Assembly (NCBI RefSeq): GCF_003987065.1
Contig: NZ_PIPY01000004.1
Span: 124,001 to 188,000 of the forward strand
Source: Pseudidiomarina insulisalsae
GTDB lineage: Bacteria; Pseudomonadota; Gammaproteobacteria; Enterobacterales; Alteromonadaceae
Length of the DNA stretch: 64,000 nucleotides
Direction of reading: 5' to 3'
Part shown: positions 34,830 through 43,653 of the stretch, in pieces
Position numbering within the stretch: the stretch's first letter is position 1
How the letters are laid out: every line of letters starts with the position of its first letter
Program-made: the position numbers and the translations under genes
The notes under the pieces: generated by a model
Database searches by the model: none
The model's input: the letters and a program-made list of their open reading frames with translations, nothing else
What the model was told of the DNA's origin: nothing

Positions 34830-37800
34830 TTATCCAACCCGCAACGTACTCCCGCCAACTCCACGCACCACATCAATGCGTTTCGAAATACGCAGTTTCA
34901 ATTCGCTGACGTGCGAAATGATACCTATGGTGCGGCCGCTCGCACGAAGGTTCGCCAGCACGTTGATGGCGAGGTCGAGAGCTTCGCTGTCCAGACTGCC
35001 AAACCCCTCGTCAATGAACAGGGTATCGATGCGGATGCCGCCGGAATAGCTCTGCACGACGTCTGACATGCCAAGGGCAAGGGCGAGTGCGGCCATAAAG
35101 CTCTCACCGCCGGACAAGGTATTTACTTCGCGCTCTTGGCCGGTAAAGGTGTCGTCGACCATCAGGTCGAGTCCGCCATGCTGGCGGCGATCTCCGGCAG
35201 TTTCACGGCGTACCAGGCGATAACGATTATTGGTCATTTGTTCCAACCGCACCGAGGCCTCGTGCAATACATCATCAAGCAGAACTGCCAACACGAAACG
35301 ATGCAGACTCATGCGTAATTCATTGTCTCCATTCAGTGTCTTTGCCAGCATTCCGATGACGCGGTATTCATGTTCTAGTTCCGCTGATTGTGTGACGAGC
35401 TTTTGGTATCCCTCGATCATGTTGCGTAGCTGTTCTTGCTTGCTGCGCATGCTTTGCAGAATATGGTCGACACTTGACTCATTCTGTTTCAATTCATCAA
35501 CTTTTGCGAGCAAGACGCTTAGGTCGGGTTTCGTCTGATCACCAATTGCTTGCTCATCCTGTTCAATGGCTGTGTTTACCTGAATGAGTTGTTCGCGGTG
35601 TTCGCTCACTTGTTGTTTGAGCTGAGCTTCAAGCTCGCTATCAAGTAGCGCTTCAGAAAATGCTTCACTGTCGATAAATTTTGACTCCACCAATTTCCCA
35701 CTCCAGGCTTTTTCGGCAGCCTGCAAACTCGCGCGAGCGGCTTCTTCTTCTTTTATACTTGTTTCATGAGCATTTTTTGCAGATGCCAACTGACTCTCAG
35801 CCTTTGCCTTCCGCTGAAGCGCTGACTCATGCTCGGTTTGTAATTGATCGATTTGCTGCCGCCTCGTGTTCCGTTGAGTTTCGATTTCGTCAACAGACAG
35901 CGTGCGTAAAGTTTTATCAGAATCGATTGTATCGAGACGCGACTCAAGTGCTTTAACAGCGGATTCAGCAGCATGTAATTCATCATTAAATTGTGTAGCT
36001 TGTTCGCGGTGTTTCTTTTCTTTCACCGTCAACTGTTCTAAACGTGTATTCATTTCAGCAAGGGCTTTTTTCTGTTGCTCTTGCTGCTTTTCCAGATCAG
36101 CGAGATTGGTCAAATCTTGTTGAATCGAATCAGCAGATTTTTTAGCTAGGTCACCAAGTTCCTGTAGGTGTGTCTTAAGCTGGTGCTGTGAACTCGCAAG
36201 TGTTGCTTCTGCCGCATTCACTTTTAAACGTAACTTTTCGAGTTTGCTGTTGCATTGTGTGACTTGAGCATCAGCTGTCTCTAGCTGTTCTTGGGTTACG
36301 AGTTGACCTTCTTGCGCCGAATGAGCAGGAGCAGGGTGTTCCTTACTGCCGCAAACAGGGCAGGGCTCACCGGGGTTAAGCTCATGTGCTAGTGAAATAG
36401 CTTGCTCTTGATGCCAACGAAGACGCAATTGTTGACTTGCAATACGTGCATCGGCCAAGGTTTGTTTTGCTTCCTCTAAAGGGGTTTTTGCTTCGCGGAC
36501 TGCACCTTCTTCAGTTTCGATACGTCGTTGCAGCGAGTCGCGCTGCTGTAAACGCTGGAGTTGCGATTGCAGTTGTTCGCGCTTGGCTTCCGTGTTTTGG
36601 TGTTGCTGCACTGCTTTATTTAATTCGGTAAGTTCAACTTTGGTACCGGTAATCGCGTCAGTGGTGTGTTCAAGCGCGGTAGCGATCGCCGCTTTTTTTT
36701 CCTGTGCACTATTACGAGCATGCGTTTTTAACTCGAGCTCTTGCAGTGTCGCGTTGACATTCTCCAGGTCTTCTAGCTGTTTTGCGAAGCGGTCTATGGC
36801 AAGTTTCAGTTTATCGATCTGGGCTGGAGTATCTTTGTGCTTCGCCAACTCAGCTATTGCCTGTTGCTGGACTAGCTGCGCTTGTTCATTCTGCTCCTTT
36901 GCTTGTTGCAAAGCTTTCTCACGGGCGCTTAGGGCTTCACGGGCACGACTAAATTCTAACCATTCAGGCTGAATTCGCTTCGCGGCATCATGTTCATTGA
37001 GTTGTTTCTCAGCGGCTGCGACTGCTTCAGCTTGTTCACTGAGTGCTGTTAGTTTTTGTTTGCTGGCAGCCAGGCTCTCGAAGCGCTTAGTAAGCTCTTC
37101 TGCTTGCGTGAGATCTTTTTGGGCTTGTTCGCGTGTTGCTTTTAACTGATTTAGTTCCTTTAGCGTTTCTGCAATCGGCTCTTCGTCTGCTTTGAGCTTC
37201 TCTTGTGCCAACTCAATCGACTGATAACCCGCATTTTCGAGCTGAGTCTTTAACTGATTTTTGAGTGCATGGTATTCATTGTTGATCCGTTGCGCGCGCT
37301 CACGCACTGCTTCTTCAATACGACGGAACTCTGCGGTGTTGAAGAGACTGGCAAGAATAGATTCACGATCTTCGGATTTTGCTGTCAGCAATTCGCGAAA
37401 ACGCCCCTGTGGCAGAACTACAACCTGGCGAAACTGTGCATCGTTAAGACCAATAAGCTCATTTACTCGCTTGGTGACGTCAGTAACTGAGCTCTCCAGA
37501 AGTTCGGTTTCCCACTCTTCTGGCGAGCCATTCTGAGCAATTATTTTGTAGAGCTGTGCTGAGGCTTGGCGTTTTGCAAACCCATCGCCTCGTTTTGCTA
37601 AGGTGGTTTGGGTTGGCTTGCGATCCACTCGATAGATGGCATTACCCAACGCAAAAATAAATTTCACTTCGGTTTCGGTGGCGTCGTTCGCATGATGACA
37701 GCGCATTGATTCGCCTTTGCGATCACCGGTTGAGCTGCCATACAGCGCAAAATTCATGGCATCAAGCAGAGTGGTTTTACCCGCGCCCGTGGGACCATTA

Positions 37801-37898
37801 ATTAAAAACAACGGATGCTCGCCTAAGTCATCAAAGTTCACCGTTTCCATGGTGGCGAAAGGGCCAAAAGCCGTCATGGCCAAATAAAGCGGTTTCAT
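34830..37898 (-). CDS. sbcC: Exonuclease subunit SbcC (SMC-like ATPase)
   Basis: About 1022 residues with the Rad50/SbcC layout. Walker A GPTGAGKTT is at residues 35-43. Two long coiled-coil arms meet at a zinc hook CPVC near residues 507-510. The ABC signature is TLSGGESFMAAL and Walker B is TLFIDEGFGSLD near the C-terminus. With SbcD it forms a nuclease that opens hairpins and blocked DNA ends. I chose ATG 37898, which has AAGGAAC 8 bases upstream and lies just after the sbcD stop. A longer start at 37940 lies inside sbcD. Confidence 0.95.
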   Translation of the reverse strand: MKPLYLAMTAFGPFATMETVNFDDLGEHPLFLINGPTGAGKTTLLDAMNFALYGSSTGDRKGESMRCHHANDATETEVKFIFALGNAIYRVDRKPTQTTLAKRGDGFAKRQASAQLYKIIAQNGSPEEWETELLESSVTDVTKRVNELIGLNDAQFRQVVVLPQGRFRELLTAKSEDRESILASLFNTAEFRRIEEAVRERAQRINNEYHALKNQLKTQLENAGYQSIELAQEKLKADEEPIAETLKELNQLKATREQAQKDLTQAEELTKRFESLAASKQKLTALSEQAEAVAAAEKQLNEHDAAKRIQPEWLEFSRAREALSAREKALQQAKEQNEQAQLVQQQAIAELAKHKDTPAQIDKLKLAIDRFAKQLEDLENVNATLQELELKTHARNSAQEKKAAIATALEHTTDAITGTKVELTELNKAVQQHQNTEAKREQLQSQLQRLQQRDSLQRRIETEEGAVREAKTPLEEAKQTLADARIASQQLRLRWHQEQAISLAHELNPGEPCPVCGSKEHPAPAHSAQEGQLVTQEQLETADAQVTQCNSKLEKLRLKVNAAEATLASSQHQLKTHLQELGDLAKKSADSIQQDLTNLADLEKQQEQQKKALAEMNTRLEQLTVKEKKHREQATQFNDELHAAESAVKALESRLDTIDSDKTLRTLSVDEIETQRNTRRQQIDQLQTEHESALQRKAKAESQLASAKNAHETSIKEEEAARASLQAAEKAWSGKLVESKFIDSEAFSEALLDSELEAQLKQQVSEHREQLIQVNTAIEQDEQAIGDQTKPDLSVLLAKVDELKQNESSVDHILQSMRSKQEQLRNMIEGYQKLVTQSAELEHEYRVIGMLAKTLNGDNELRMSLHRFVLAVLLDDVLHEASVRLEQMTNNRYRLVRRETAGDRRQHGGLDLMVDDTFTGQEREVNTLSGGESFMAALALALGMSDVVQSYSGGIRIDTLFIDEGFGSLDSEALDLAINVLANLRASGRTIGIISHVSELKLRISKRIDVVRGVGGSTLRVG

Positions 37899-37908
37899 CG
37901 GCAGTTCC

Positions 37909-39066
37909 TTATGCGTCGTCGGTGGCTTTGTTGAGTTCACTCAAAATGTCGGTAAGCAGCTTTGTTTGTTCTTCAGATAAGCTATCACTGGTCATCTCTT
38001 TGTAGAAGTCGTTGATGATTTCAATCGGTTGGCGCCCGAGTTGCTCTCGTGTTCGTTTATTCGTTGTGGCCTCACGTTCTAACGCTACTTTAGTGAGATC
38101 CAAAATGTTTGGGTAGACGGTTCGTAAACGCGCCAGAGGATCCAAAATAGCCTCTTTGTCGGTCAGTTTAATCTGCAGATAATCATCGGCTGCTGGATCA
38201 TCTTTGCCCTGACCCAGAAGCTGATCAAACTTGCCTTCGAGCACGCGCACATCGCGGATGGCGCGTAGGGGGAGTAGTTCGGTTGTCACTGATTTATCAT
38301 CAGCAATAGTTACTAGAGTGACAGACTTCTTTTGTTTTACTTCTGAAAAACTGTATTTCAATGGTGAGCCACTGTAACGCACATGAGCATAACCACGGAA
38401 TTGCGCTTGGTGTAGATGGCCCAATGCGGTGTATGCGAAATCTTTAAATAAATTGGCATCAACACACTCAGCGCCACCAATACTAAGCGGTCGTTCTGAC
38501 TCGCTGGTATCAGCTCCGGCAATAAAGCTGTGGCTGACGACTACGTGAGCCGCGCTACCGTCAAAATTTGCCGCAATATGCTCTTGCAGGACTCCTGTGA
38601 CGTGCTCTTGGGCGCTTTGGTGGTCAGTGGTTTTTACTTTAAAGAAATCGTTGACAGTTTCGGGGTCACAATATGGGATTCCCCAAATATTGACCTGTCC
38701 GGAGGAAGCCTCAAGTTGAACTGGTTGTAACAACTGCGCGAATGAAGTAAACAGGTGTAGGCCTGAATGTTTCAGCAGCTCTGAACCGAATCCCAATCGC
38801 TGAGCACCATCGTGGTTGCCGGAAATCATCACCACGGGAATTGATAATTCGCGAATAAGGCTAGTAAGAGTCCGATCCAATAGGCTTACTGCATCAGCCG
38901 AGGGCAGGGCGCGGTCGTAAATGTCGCCTGCGACAATGACTGCATCAACCTCATGAACCTTTGCGTAGTCGATAATCTGTTTAAGTATATGAGCCTGATC
39001 ATCTAACAATGACTGTTGATTGAAAATACGGCCCAAATGCCAATCCGAGGTATGTAACAGCTTCAT
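37909..39066 (-). CDS. sbcD: Exonuclease subunit SbcD (Mre11-like nuclease)
   Basis: A 385-residue calcineurin-fold nuclease. The five metal-binding motifs are visible: DWHLG (8-12), GDIYDR, ISGNHD, VSHSF and LGHLHQ. It supplies the 3'-5' exonuclease and endonuclease activity of SbcCD. Its start overlaps the upstream WYL gene by four bases and sbcC follows immediately. The nuclease is thus in one operon with a dedicated regulator, which is not the usual housekeeping arrangement. Confidence 0.95.
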   Translation of the reverse strand: MKLLHTSDWHLGRIFNQQSLLDDQAHILKQIIDYAKVHEVDAVIVAGDIYDRALPSADAVSLLDRTLTSLIRELSIPVVMISGNHDGAQRLGFGSELLKHSGLHLFTSFAQLLQPVQLEASSGQVNIWGIPYCDPETVNDFFKVKTTDHQSAQEHVTGVLQEHIAANFDGSAAHVVVSHSFIAGADTSESERPLSIGGAECVDANLFKDFAYTALGHLHQAQFRGYAHVRYSGSPLKYSFSEVKQKKSVTLVTIADDKSVTTELLPLRAIRDVRVLEGKFDQLLGQGKDDPAADDYLQIKLTDKEAILDPLARLRTVYPNILDLTKVALEREATTNKRTREQLGRQPIEIINDFYKEMTSDSLSEEQTKLLTDILSELNKATDDA

Positions 39067-40175
39067 GATGAATGTCTCTTTTCTTCTTCTTCAAACGACA
39101 CAAACGTCTTTTCTTCACGCGGTGGTACGGTTAAAAACTCAGCATCGTCAATAGCTGCTGCGCGTTTAATGTCACGATAAAACATGCGGCGGAACGGTTT
39201 GGGGCCAAGTACTTTTAAATAAGGCGAACGGGCGATGAGCCAGTTCACCAGGTTTTGGTTGTAGGGCACGTCGACTTGCAGTAAGAAAATAGTGGGGTGA
39301 CCTTCGATTGGGCGAATAACTTGGTTTTTACCAAGATGCGCATCTTGAATTTCGCGGCGAACCGAATCGAAAATTTGCATTTCGAGTGTGAAGTCATCGC
39401 CGATGGTCATGTTGAATTGCTTCTCCTTTGCCTCAGCTAAGTTGAAGTCCTTAACTTCCTGTGAGTCCGAGACTACCCCTTGAACGCCAAGTATTCTTGA
39501 AATGGGCAAAAAAGCAGTGAAATCTTTATCGTCTGGATTCCGCTTCAAATAGCGAAAGGCAAGGTAGGGCACACGTCCGCGATAGACGATACCGAGCGCA
39601 TTGCCACGACGCTTAATAGGCTCATCACCTTGGTGACGCACGTAAGTGATGTCGATAACACTGCGGTTAAACACATCGCGCAATAATTGTTCAAATAGCT
39701 TTGGCTCAATCTTAGGCGCTTGTAGTTGATGATCAGAGGGCGTGTATTCGACGGACCGGTTCCAGTTCGCAATCAAACCACGGTTTTCAGCATTGTGTTC
39801 CAGCATCTCGTGAGCATACTTAAACAATGGCTCAAGTTTCGTCATTAATTGGGGATGCCGAATTCCTTCCAGGTGGCGCTCGGCGAGCAGTGTGGCTAAT
39901 GCCGCTGGTTCGTTAAAGTCCGGTGGTTGGCGTGTTCTGTCTCGCTTCTCCGTACTCACGGTCCACATTTGCTTTGTGCGATGCGCAGGCTCGCCATGCT
40001 TACGAATTCCATTTTTTCCTAACGAGTCGTTTAAGTCCCGGATAATCGTGCGCTCGTTTTTCTCGATGCCATAATCGTGGTATAGCTTTTCGGTAATCTC
40101 TCGCGCAGACATTGGCCCGTGTTCCAGGATCCGTTTAATACACTCGATACGCCACAGAATAGATGACTTATTCAT
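39063..40175 (-). CDS. WYL-domain transcriptional regulator, likely island regulator
   Basis: About 370 residues. The N-terminal winged helix-turn-helix (about 5-75: MSAREITEKLYHDYGIEKNE, TIIRDLND) is followed by a WYL domain (about 150-235; the eponymous triad reads PYL) and a C-terminal extension (about 245-340). WYL proteins sense nucleic-acid or nucleotide ligands. Some (the BrxR/CapW group) repress phage-defence islands, and PafBC responds to DNA damage. I chose ATG 40175, 7 bases after GAGGAG; two upstream in-frame starts are weaker. It is co-transcribed with sbcCD from a promoter carrying the shared operator, so it probably regulates itself and the island. Confidence 0.85.
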   Translation of the reverse strand: MNKSSILWRIECIKRILEHGPMSAREITEKLYHDYGIEKNERTIIRDLNDSLGKNGIRKHGEPAHRTKQMWTVSTEKRDRTRQPPDFNEPAALATLLAERHLEGIRHPQLMTKLEPLFKYAHEMLEHNAENRGLIANWNRSVEYTPSDHQLQAPKIEPKLFEQLLRDVFNRSVIDITYVRHQGDEPIKRRGNALGIVYRGRVPYLAFRYLKRNPDDKDFTAFLPISRILGVQGVVSDSQEVKDFNLAEAKEKQFNMTIGDDFTLEMQIFDSVRREIQDAHLGKNQVIRPIEGHPTIFLLQVDVPYNQNLVNWLIARSPYLKVLGPKPFRRMFYRDIKRAAAIDDAEFLTVPPREEKTFVSFEEEEKRHSS

Positions 40176-41109
40176 GGGCATGCTCCTCTTCAAGTTCTTC
40201 TGTGCGTTGCACCGCACAATGCAAGCGTAGCCATTGTCGGTAGACACGAAAATGCTGCTCAGCCTTTTGCTGCTGTTTTTCGTAAGTGGCCAGCTCTTTC
40301 TCCCTGCGGATTAAAGATTTAAGAGTATTTTCTATGCCCACATCATGCAAATGATAACGATGGATGGTCGCATCAATTGAACTACGCAAGTTAGCTACTT
40401 CATTCTCAGTCTGCATGAACGCGCGGTGTAGCTCTAAGACTTTCGGATCTTTTTTACTTCGACTAAATCTTGACCGAGCTTCGGCCCGCAGGGTGATCAG
40501 CTTGGATTCATATTGACGCACAGCTTCGCGTTGTTGCATCGCTGTGCGGATATCTTTTTGCATTGTCCCGTTAAACCGTACTTGACGTGAGGCATGATTG
40601 GTTGCGGACTCCGCTTTTATTGCCGCCTGGTGCAACTGCTCTAATTTGCCGTAATGTCGAAAAAAGCCGATTTGGGTGGCTTTGGAATGAAGATTTAATT
40701 CAGTCATTTGTTTAGTCGCGGTATCGAGAGATTCGCGCAACTGTGTAAGGTCGACGTGGCTTAAGTCGGAGCAATGATAATTAAGTCGCCATTCGCAGTA
40801 TTTTTCTATTGCAGTGGTTGCGTCGGTGACGATAGCAAACCTTTGCCAGTTGGGGGCTGAACTTTTTTCACGGGGCTCACATAACCAAATATTCGAGCCT
40901 AGAGCTGTGCGCTCCGCAAGGTACATTTCAGTTTCGTCTTGAAACCAAAGTTGTACTTTTTCCAATGTCGTTGCACCTTTGACACGCATCACCCAGGTTA
41001 GCGCGTGCATCATCAAGTCAATATTGGGAGCTCGCTGGGCGTCAGTGTAATCATAATGTACGGGAGCCACCTGAGGACTGTGCTGAATGACGAGATATAT
41101 CGGCGACAT
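40168..41109 (-). CDS. Unknown coiled-coil protein, first gene of the WYL-sbcDC operon
   Basis: A 313-residue protein without a recognised family. The N-terminal ~125 residues look globular with several Trp residues. From about 130 to 300 it is strongly helical and charged, with coiled-coil character (LREAVRQYESK-type heptads), ending in an acidic EELEEEHAHE tail. AAGGAA precedes the ATG, and the stop overlaps the WYL start by eight bases. Its position suggests an accessory subunit of the SbcCD or WYL functions; that is inference. Confidence 0.8.
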   Translation of the reverse strand: MSPIYLVIQHSPQVAPVHYDYTDAQRAPNIDLMMHALTWVMRVKGATTLEKVQLWFQDETEMYLAERTALGSNIWLCEPREKSSAPNWQRFAIVTDATTAIEKYCEWRLNYHCSDLSHVDLTQLRESLDTATKQMTELNLHSKATQIGFFRHYGKLEQLHQAAIKAESATNHASRQVRFNGTMQKDIRTAMQQREAVRQYESKLITLRAEARSRFSRSKKDPKVLELHRAFMQTENEVANLRSSIDATIHRYHLHDVGIENTLKSLIRREKELATYEKQQQKAEQHFRVYRQWLRLHCAVQRTEELEEEHAHE

Positions 41110-41149
41110 GTGCTGTTCCTTTTTTAAACTGTCCCTATCCTAATTAGTT

Positions 41150-41172
41150 TGCATGACACATTATGTCGCACA
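41150..41172. promoter_or_regulatory. Island operator copy 2, in the divergent promoter region
   Basis: TGCATGACA, five bases, TGTCGCACA: a 9-5-9 interrupted palindrome with 7 of 9 arm positions matched. It sits between divergent operons. On the minus side TAGGAT (41137-41142) begins seven bases away. On the plus side TACGCT (41180-41185) also begins exactly seven bases away. One bound dimer could therefore cover both -35 regions. Confidence 0.75.
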
Positions 41173-41222
41173 ATGCGTGTACGCTTACCAAACACAAAAA
41201 AAACGAAAGTGGGGATCGAACT

Positions 41223-42140
41223 ATGTCATTGACTATACAAGAGAAGCGCCAGGGATGCTATTGGGGCCAATGTGTCGGTGATGCTTTGGGGAGCATTGTC
41301 GAATTCAAAACCAAAGAGACAATCGCTAAAGCATATCCAAATGGTATTACAGAGCTTATAGCAAGCCCTGTATTTCCCACCGCAGAGCGTGGTCAATTGA
41401 CAGATGATAGTGAGATGGCCATTGCTCTGATGACTTCAATGCATGACAGCGGGGGAAATTTTATCGGTTACGATCCTGATCGTGCCCTGAAGAATTACCG
41501 CGACTGGTACGATAGTGCCCCTATTGATTGCGGCTTCACCATATCACGTGGTATCACCGGCGATCCGAACCCTTCAAGCGAGGCCAACGGCGCGTTGATG
41601 CGTGTCAGCGCTTTGGCACTACGTTCCGACTCAGTCGACGAAACAAGCGCAGTGAACTGGGCGCGCCAAGATTCGGAGCTAACACATCCGAATCCAGTTT
41701 GTGTCCAGGCAAATCAACTGTTTGTAGCTCTAATTCGTCACATGTTGGTACATGATGAAACGTTTTCAGGAGAACAGTTGCATGAAGCTGCACAGCACTT
41801 GGTTTCAACATATCAGCTGAGTAGCCTCAGTGAGCTCGTCATGCAAGCGAAGCACCAGAATGTCTCCGATTTCTATATCAATATGGGCTGGGTGCGCCTA
41901 GCGCTGCAGAACGCCTTGTTTCATTTATTCAACGATACTCCCTGGCGAGAGGCGGTACACACGACCGTGATACAGGGGGGCGATACAGATACCAACGCAG
42001 CCATTGTCGGCGCGCTGCTAGGGGCGCGATCTGGAGCAAAGGAGATTCCAGAGCGGTGGCTACACGATGTAAAAAGCGCACGTCCTGCAAGACGTCCTGA
42101 TTGGCTTCACGCTTATACGGGAGCGCAGCTGATCAGCTAA
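41223..42140 (+). CDS. ADP-ribosylglycohydrolase (DraG/ARH family)
   Basis: About 305 residues. Both metal-binding motifs are intact: TDDSEM at residues 60-65 and QGGDTDTNAAIVGALLG with Asp254 and Asp256. Together they hold the binuclear Mg site that removes ADP-ribose from targets. I chose ATG 41223; a frame opening 60 bases upstream would start inside the operator. In the island it may reverse an ADP-ribosylation mark or process an ADP-ribose signal, but no ADP-ribosyltransferase was found in the window. Confidence 0.9.
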   Translation: MSLTIQEKRQGCYWGQCVGDALGSIVEFKTKETIAKAYPNGITELIASPVFPTAERGQLTDDSEMAIALMTSMHDSGGNFIGYDPDRALKNYRDWYDSAPIDCGFTISRGITGDPNPSSEANGALMRVSALALRSDSVDETSAVNWARQDSELTHPNPVCVQANQLFVALIRHMLVHDETFSGEQLHEAAQHLVSTYQLSSLSELVMQAKHQNVSDFYINMGWVRLALQNALFHLFNDTPWREAVHTTVIQGGDTDTNAAIVGALLGARSGAKEIPERWLHDVKSARPARRPDWLHAYTGAQLIS

Positions 42141-42170
42141 AGCTCTGACAAAATCACGAGGAGAGCAACC

Positions 42171-42509
42171 ATGGAACTCGGAGGATTAATTCAGCAGTTG
42201 GCGATCGCCGCAGTAATGCTTTGGCTGGGTTTTAAAGTCTTAAAGTGGGTTTTTATTTTTATAGCCGGGATCATTTACATAAATGGCTATATGTTTACGA
42301 ATCACCCTATATGGTCCCTGATTTGTTATGGCTTTTTTATAACCCCTGGACATCCACTGGCAAGTTACATATGCGGACAGCTAGCGCTCATCATTGCGTT
42401 CAGTTACAAACAGGATAAATCAGGAACGCTGAAAGCTATGGGCCTGGGTGCTTTGTTGGGCGGATGGCTAGCGAAGCGCAATAGCAATAAATTACGAATA
42501 AAGGATTAA
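42171..42509 (+). CDS. Small membrane protein of unknown function
   Basis: A 112-residue protein with hydrophobic segments at about 7-45 (two helices close together), 48-65 and 68-85, and a short basic C-terminus (KRNSNKLRIKD). GAGGAGAG precedes the ATG. It lies 30 bases after the glycohydrolase gene in the same direction. Small membrane proteins often act as effectors or anchors in defence operons, but nothing in the sequence shows that here. Confidence 0.65.
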   Translation: MELGGLIQQLAIAAVMLWLGFKVLKWVFIFIAGIIYINGYMFTNHPIWSLICYGFFITPGHPLASYICGQLALIIAFSYKQDKSGTLKAMGLGALLGGWLAKRNSNKLRIKD

Positions 42510-42512
42510 ATC

Positions 42513-42617
42513 ATGAGTAAAAGTTGGATAGTAAAGTTATCAGCAAATGCGACGAAATGTGATCTTGAGCTTGTCTCGAGGAGAGCTCGGGCTTACCACT
42601 GTTTGGTGACCTGCTAG
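42513..42617 (+). CDS. Possible 34-residue small protein
   Basis: A short frame (MSKSWIVKLSANATKCDLEL and on, ending CLVTC) with AAAGGA 7 bases before its ATG, three bases after the preceding stop. It could be a real small protein or the leftover 5' end of a shortened gene. Length alone gives no support. Confidence 0.25.
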   Translation: MSKSWIVKLSANATKCDLELVSRRARAYHCLVTC

Positions 42618-42663
42618 CCGTGAAGTTTATAAATGATGACTTAATTTAACGGGAGAATCTCAT

Positions 42664-43644
42664 ATGAATCAGTTATCGTCGCTTTTTCAAACTCATATTG
42701 CCGATGGCATTGCACAAACCTATCCTGATTTGAGCAACGCCGCTGAATTTATTACCAACTCACATCTCGACCCTAATAATTTTGCAATGCCAATGACCGA
42801 AAGTTCTGCGTCCGAGATTCGAAACTTGTTAGCGCGAGGCAGTTATTCAACGGTTAACGACAAACTCAAGTTTGAGCCTACGCAAACAATCCGGGGTGTG
42901 ATTCGCGTTATGGTGCGTACTCATTTGAATCGACAGGGTGTTGGATTTGTCAGTCGCAATTCGGCAAATAAAACCTTGGCCAAGCGGGTTTTACTTCCTT
43001 TCGAGGGTGAGTTTGATTACGAACGGATGATTGATCATAACTGCTACATTGAAAGCTGGCAACGTGCTGCGGATACTAATCCTGCTGACTATGATGAAAT
43101 CGATCGCCGCGCTATTGAAGGCCTGAAAAACCTCCGCGGTGGTCAACGCACCAATGCAGCCGTAGCTAAACATTTTTTGGGCAATGATAACTGGGCAAAA
43201 GTGCTTACCGGTATCTACAGCGGATTACTTTATTTACATGAGCACTATGAATTTAATCCGGACACTTTATGGGCCGATATGAATGAGTGTCTCGGCAACG
43301 CCCAAGCGGCTAAAAAACTCGTACGCAATGTTCAGTCCGGTATTCATCAATATGGAACAGCGCTTGCAGGTAGCTTTCTGGCTGACTTAGGGCATCCGGG
43401 CTTTGTGAAACCTGATACACACGTGATTAGCGGTGTTGCCGCTATGCTTGGTAAAGACAACGTTTCTCAAGAAGAGGCGGTACATTTCGTCTACGAGCTT
43501 GCCGAAAAATATTCGGTATCGCCGCGCGCAATCGATAAAATTTTCTATATTGGCTGTTCGGGTAAGCTTTACTTGTATGATTTAGAGATAAATAACTCGG
43601 GGCACTTTAAAGCCAAATTTCTTAGCCAGTTACGCCAAATATAA
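42664..43644 (+). CDS. HhH-GPD-like DNA glycosylase-related protein
   Basis: A 326-residue protein. The C-terminal half has FLADLGHPGFVKPDTHV with Asp251 in the position of the helix-hairpin-helix glycosylase catalytic Asp. A VDK/LFWLIGSG-like ending (IDKIFYIGCSGKLYLYD) is seen in a group of HhH-GPD-related proteins. The N-terminal half is not recognised. The family call is by pattern memory and moderate. A ribosome site GGGAGA precedes ATG. The nuclease-helicase gene follows after nine bases. It may recognise modified or damaged bases (inference). Confidence 0.6.
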   Translation: MNQLSSLFQTHIADGIAQTYPDLSNAAEFITNSHLDPNNFAMPMTESSASEIRNLLARGSYSTVNDKLKFEPTQTIRGVIRVMVRTHLNRQGVGFVSRNSANKTLAKRVLLPFEGEFDYERMIDHNCYIESWQRAADTNPADYDEIDRRAIEGLKNLRGGQRTNAAVAKHFLGNDNWAKVLTGIYSGLLYLHEHYEFNPDTLWADMNECLGNAQAAKKLVRNVQSGIHQYGTALAGSFLADLGHPGFVKPDTHVISGVAAMLGKDNVSQEEAVHFVYELAEKYSVSPRAIDKIFYIGCSGKLYLYDLEINNSGHFKAKFLSQLRQI

Positions 43645-43653
43645 GGAAACGCC

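Noticed and set aside
41163-41222. Earlier start for the ADP-ribosylglycohydrolase
   Set aside because: It would place the start codon inside the shared operator and adds residues unlike the family; ATG 41223 directly precedes the conserved fold.
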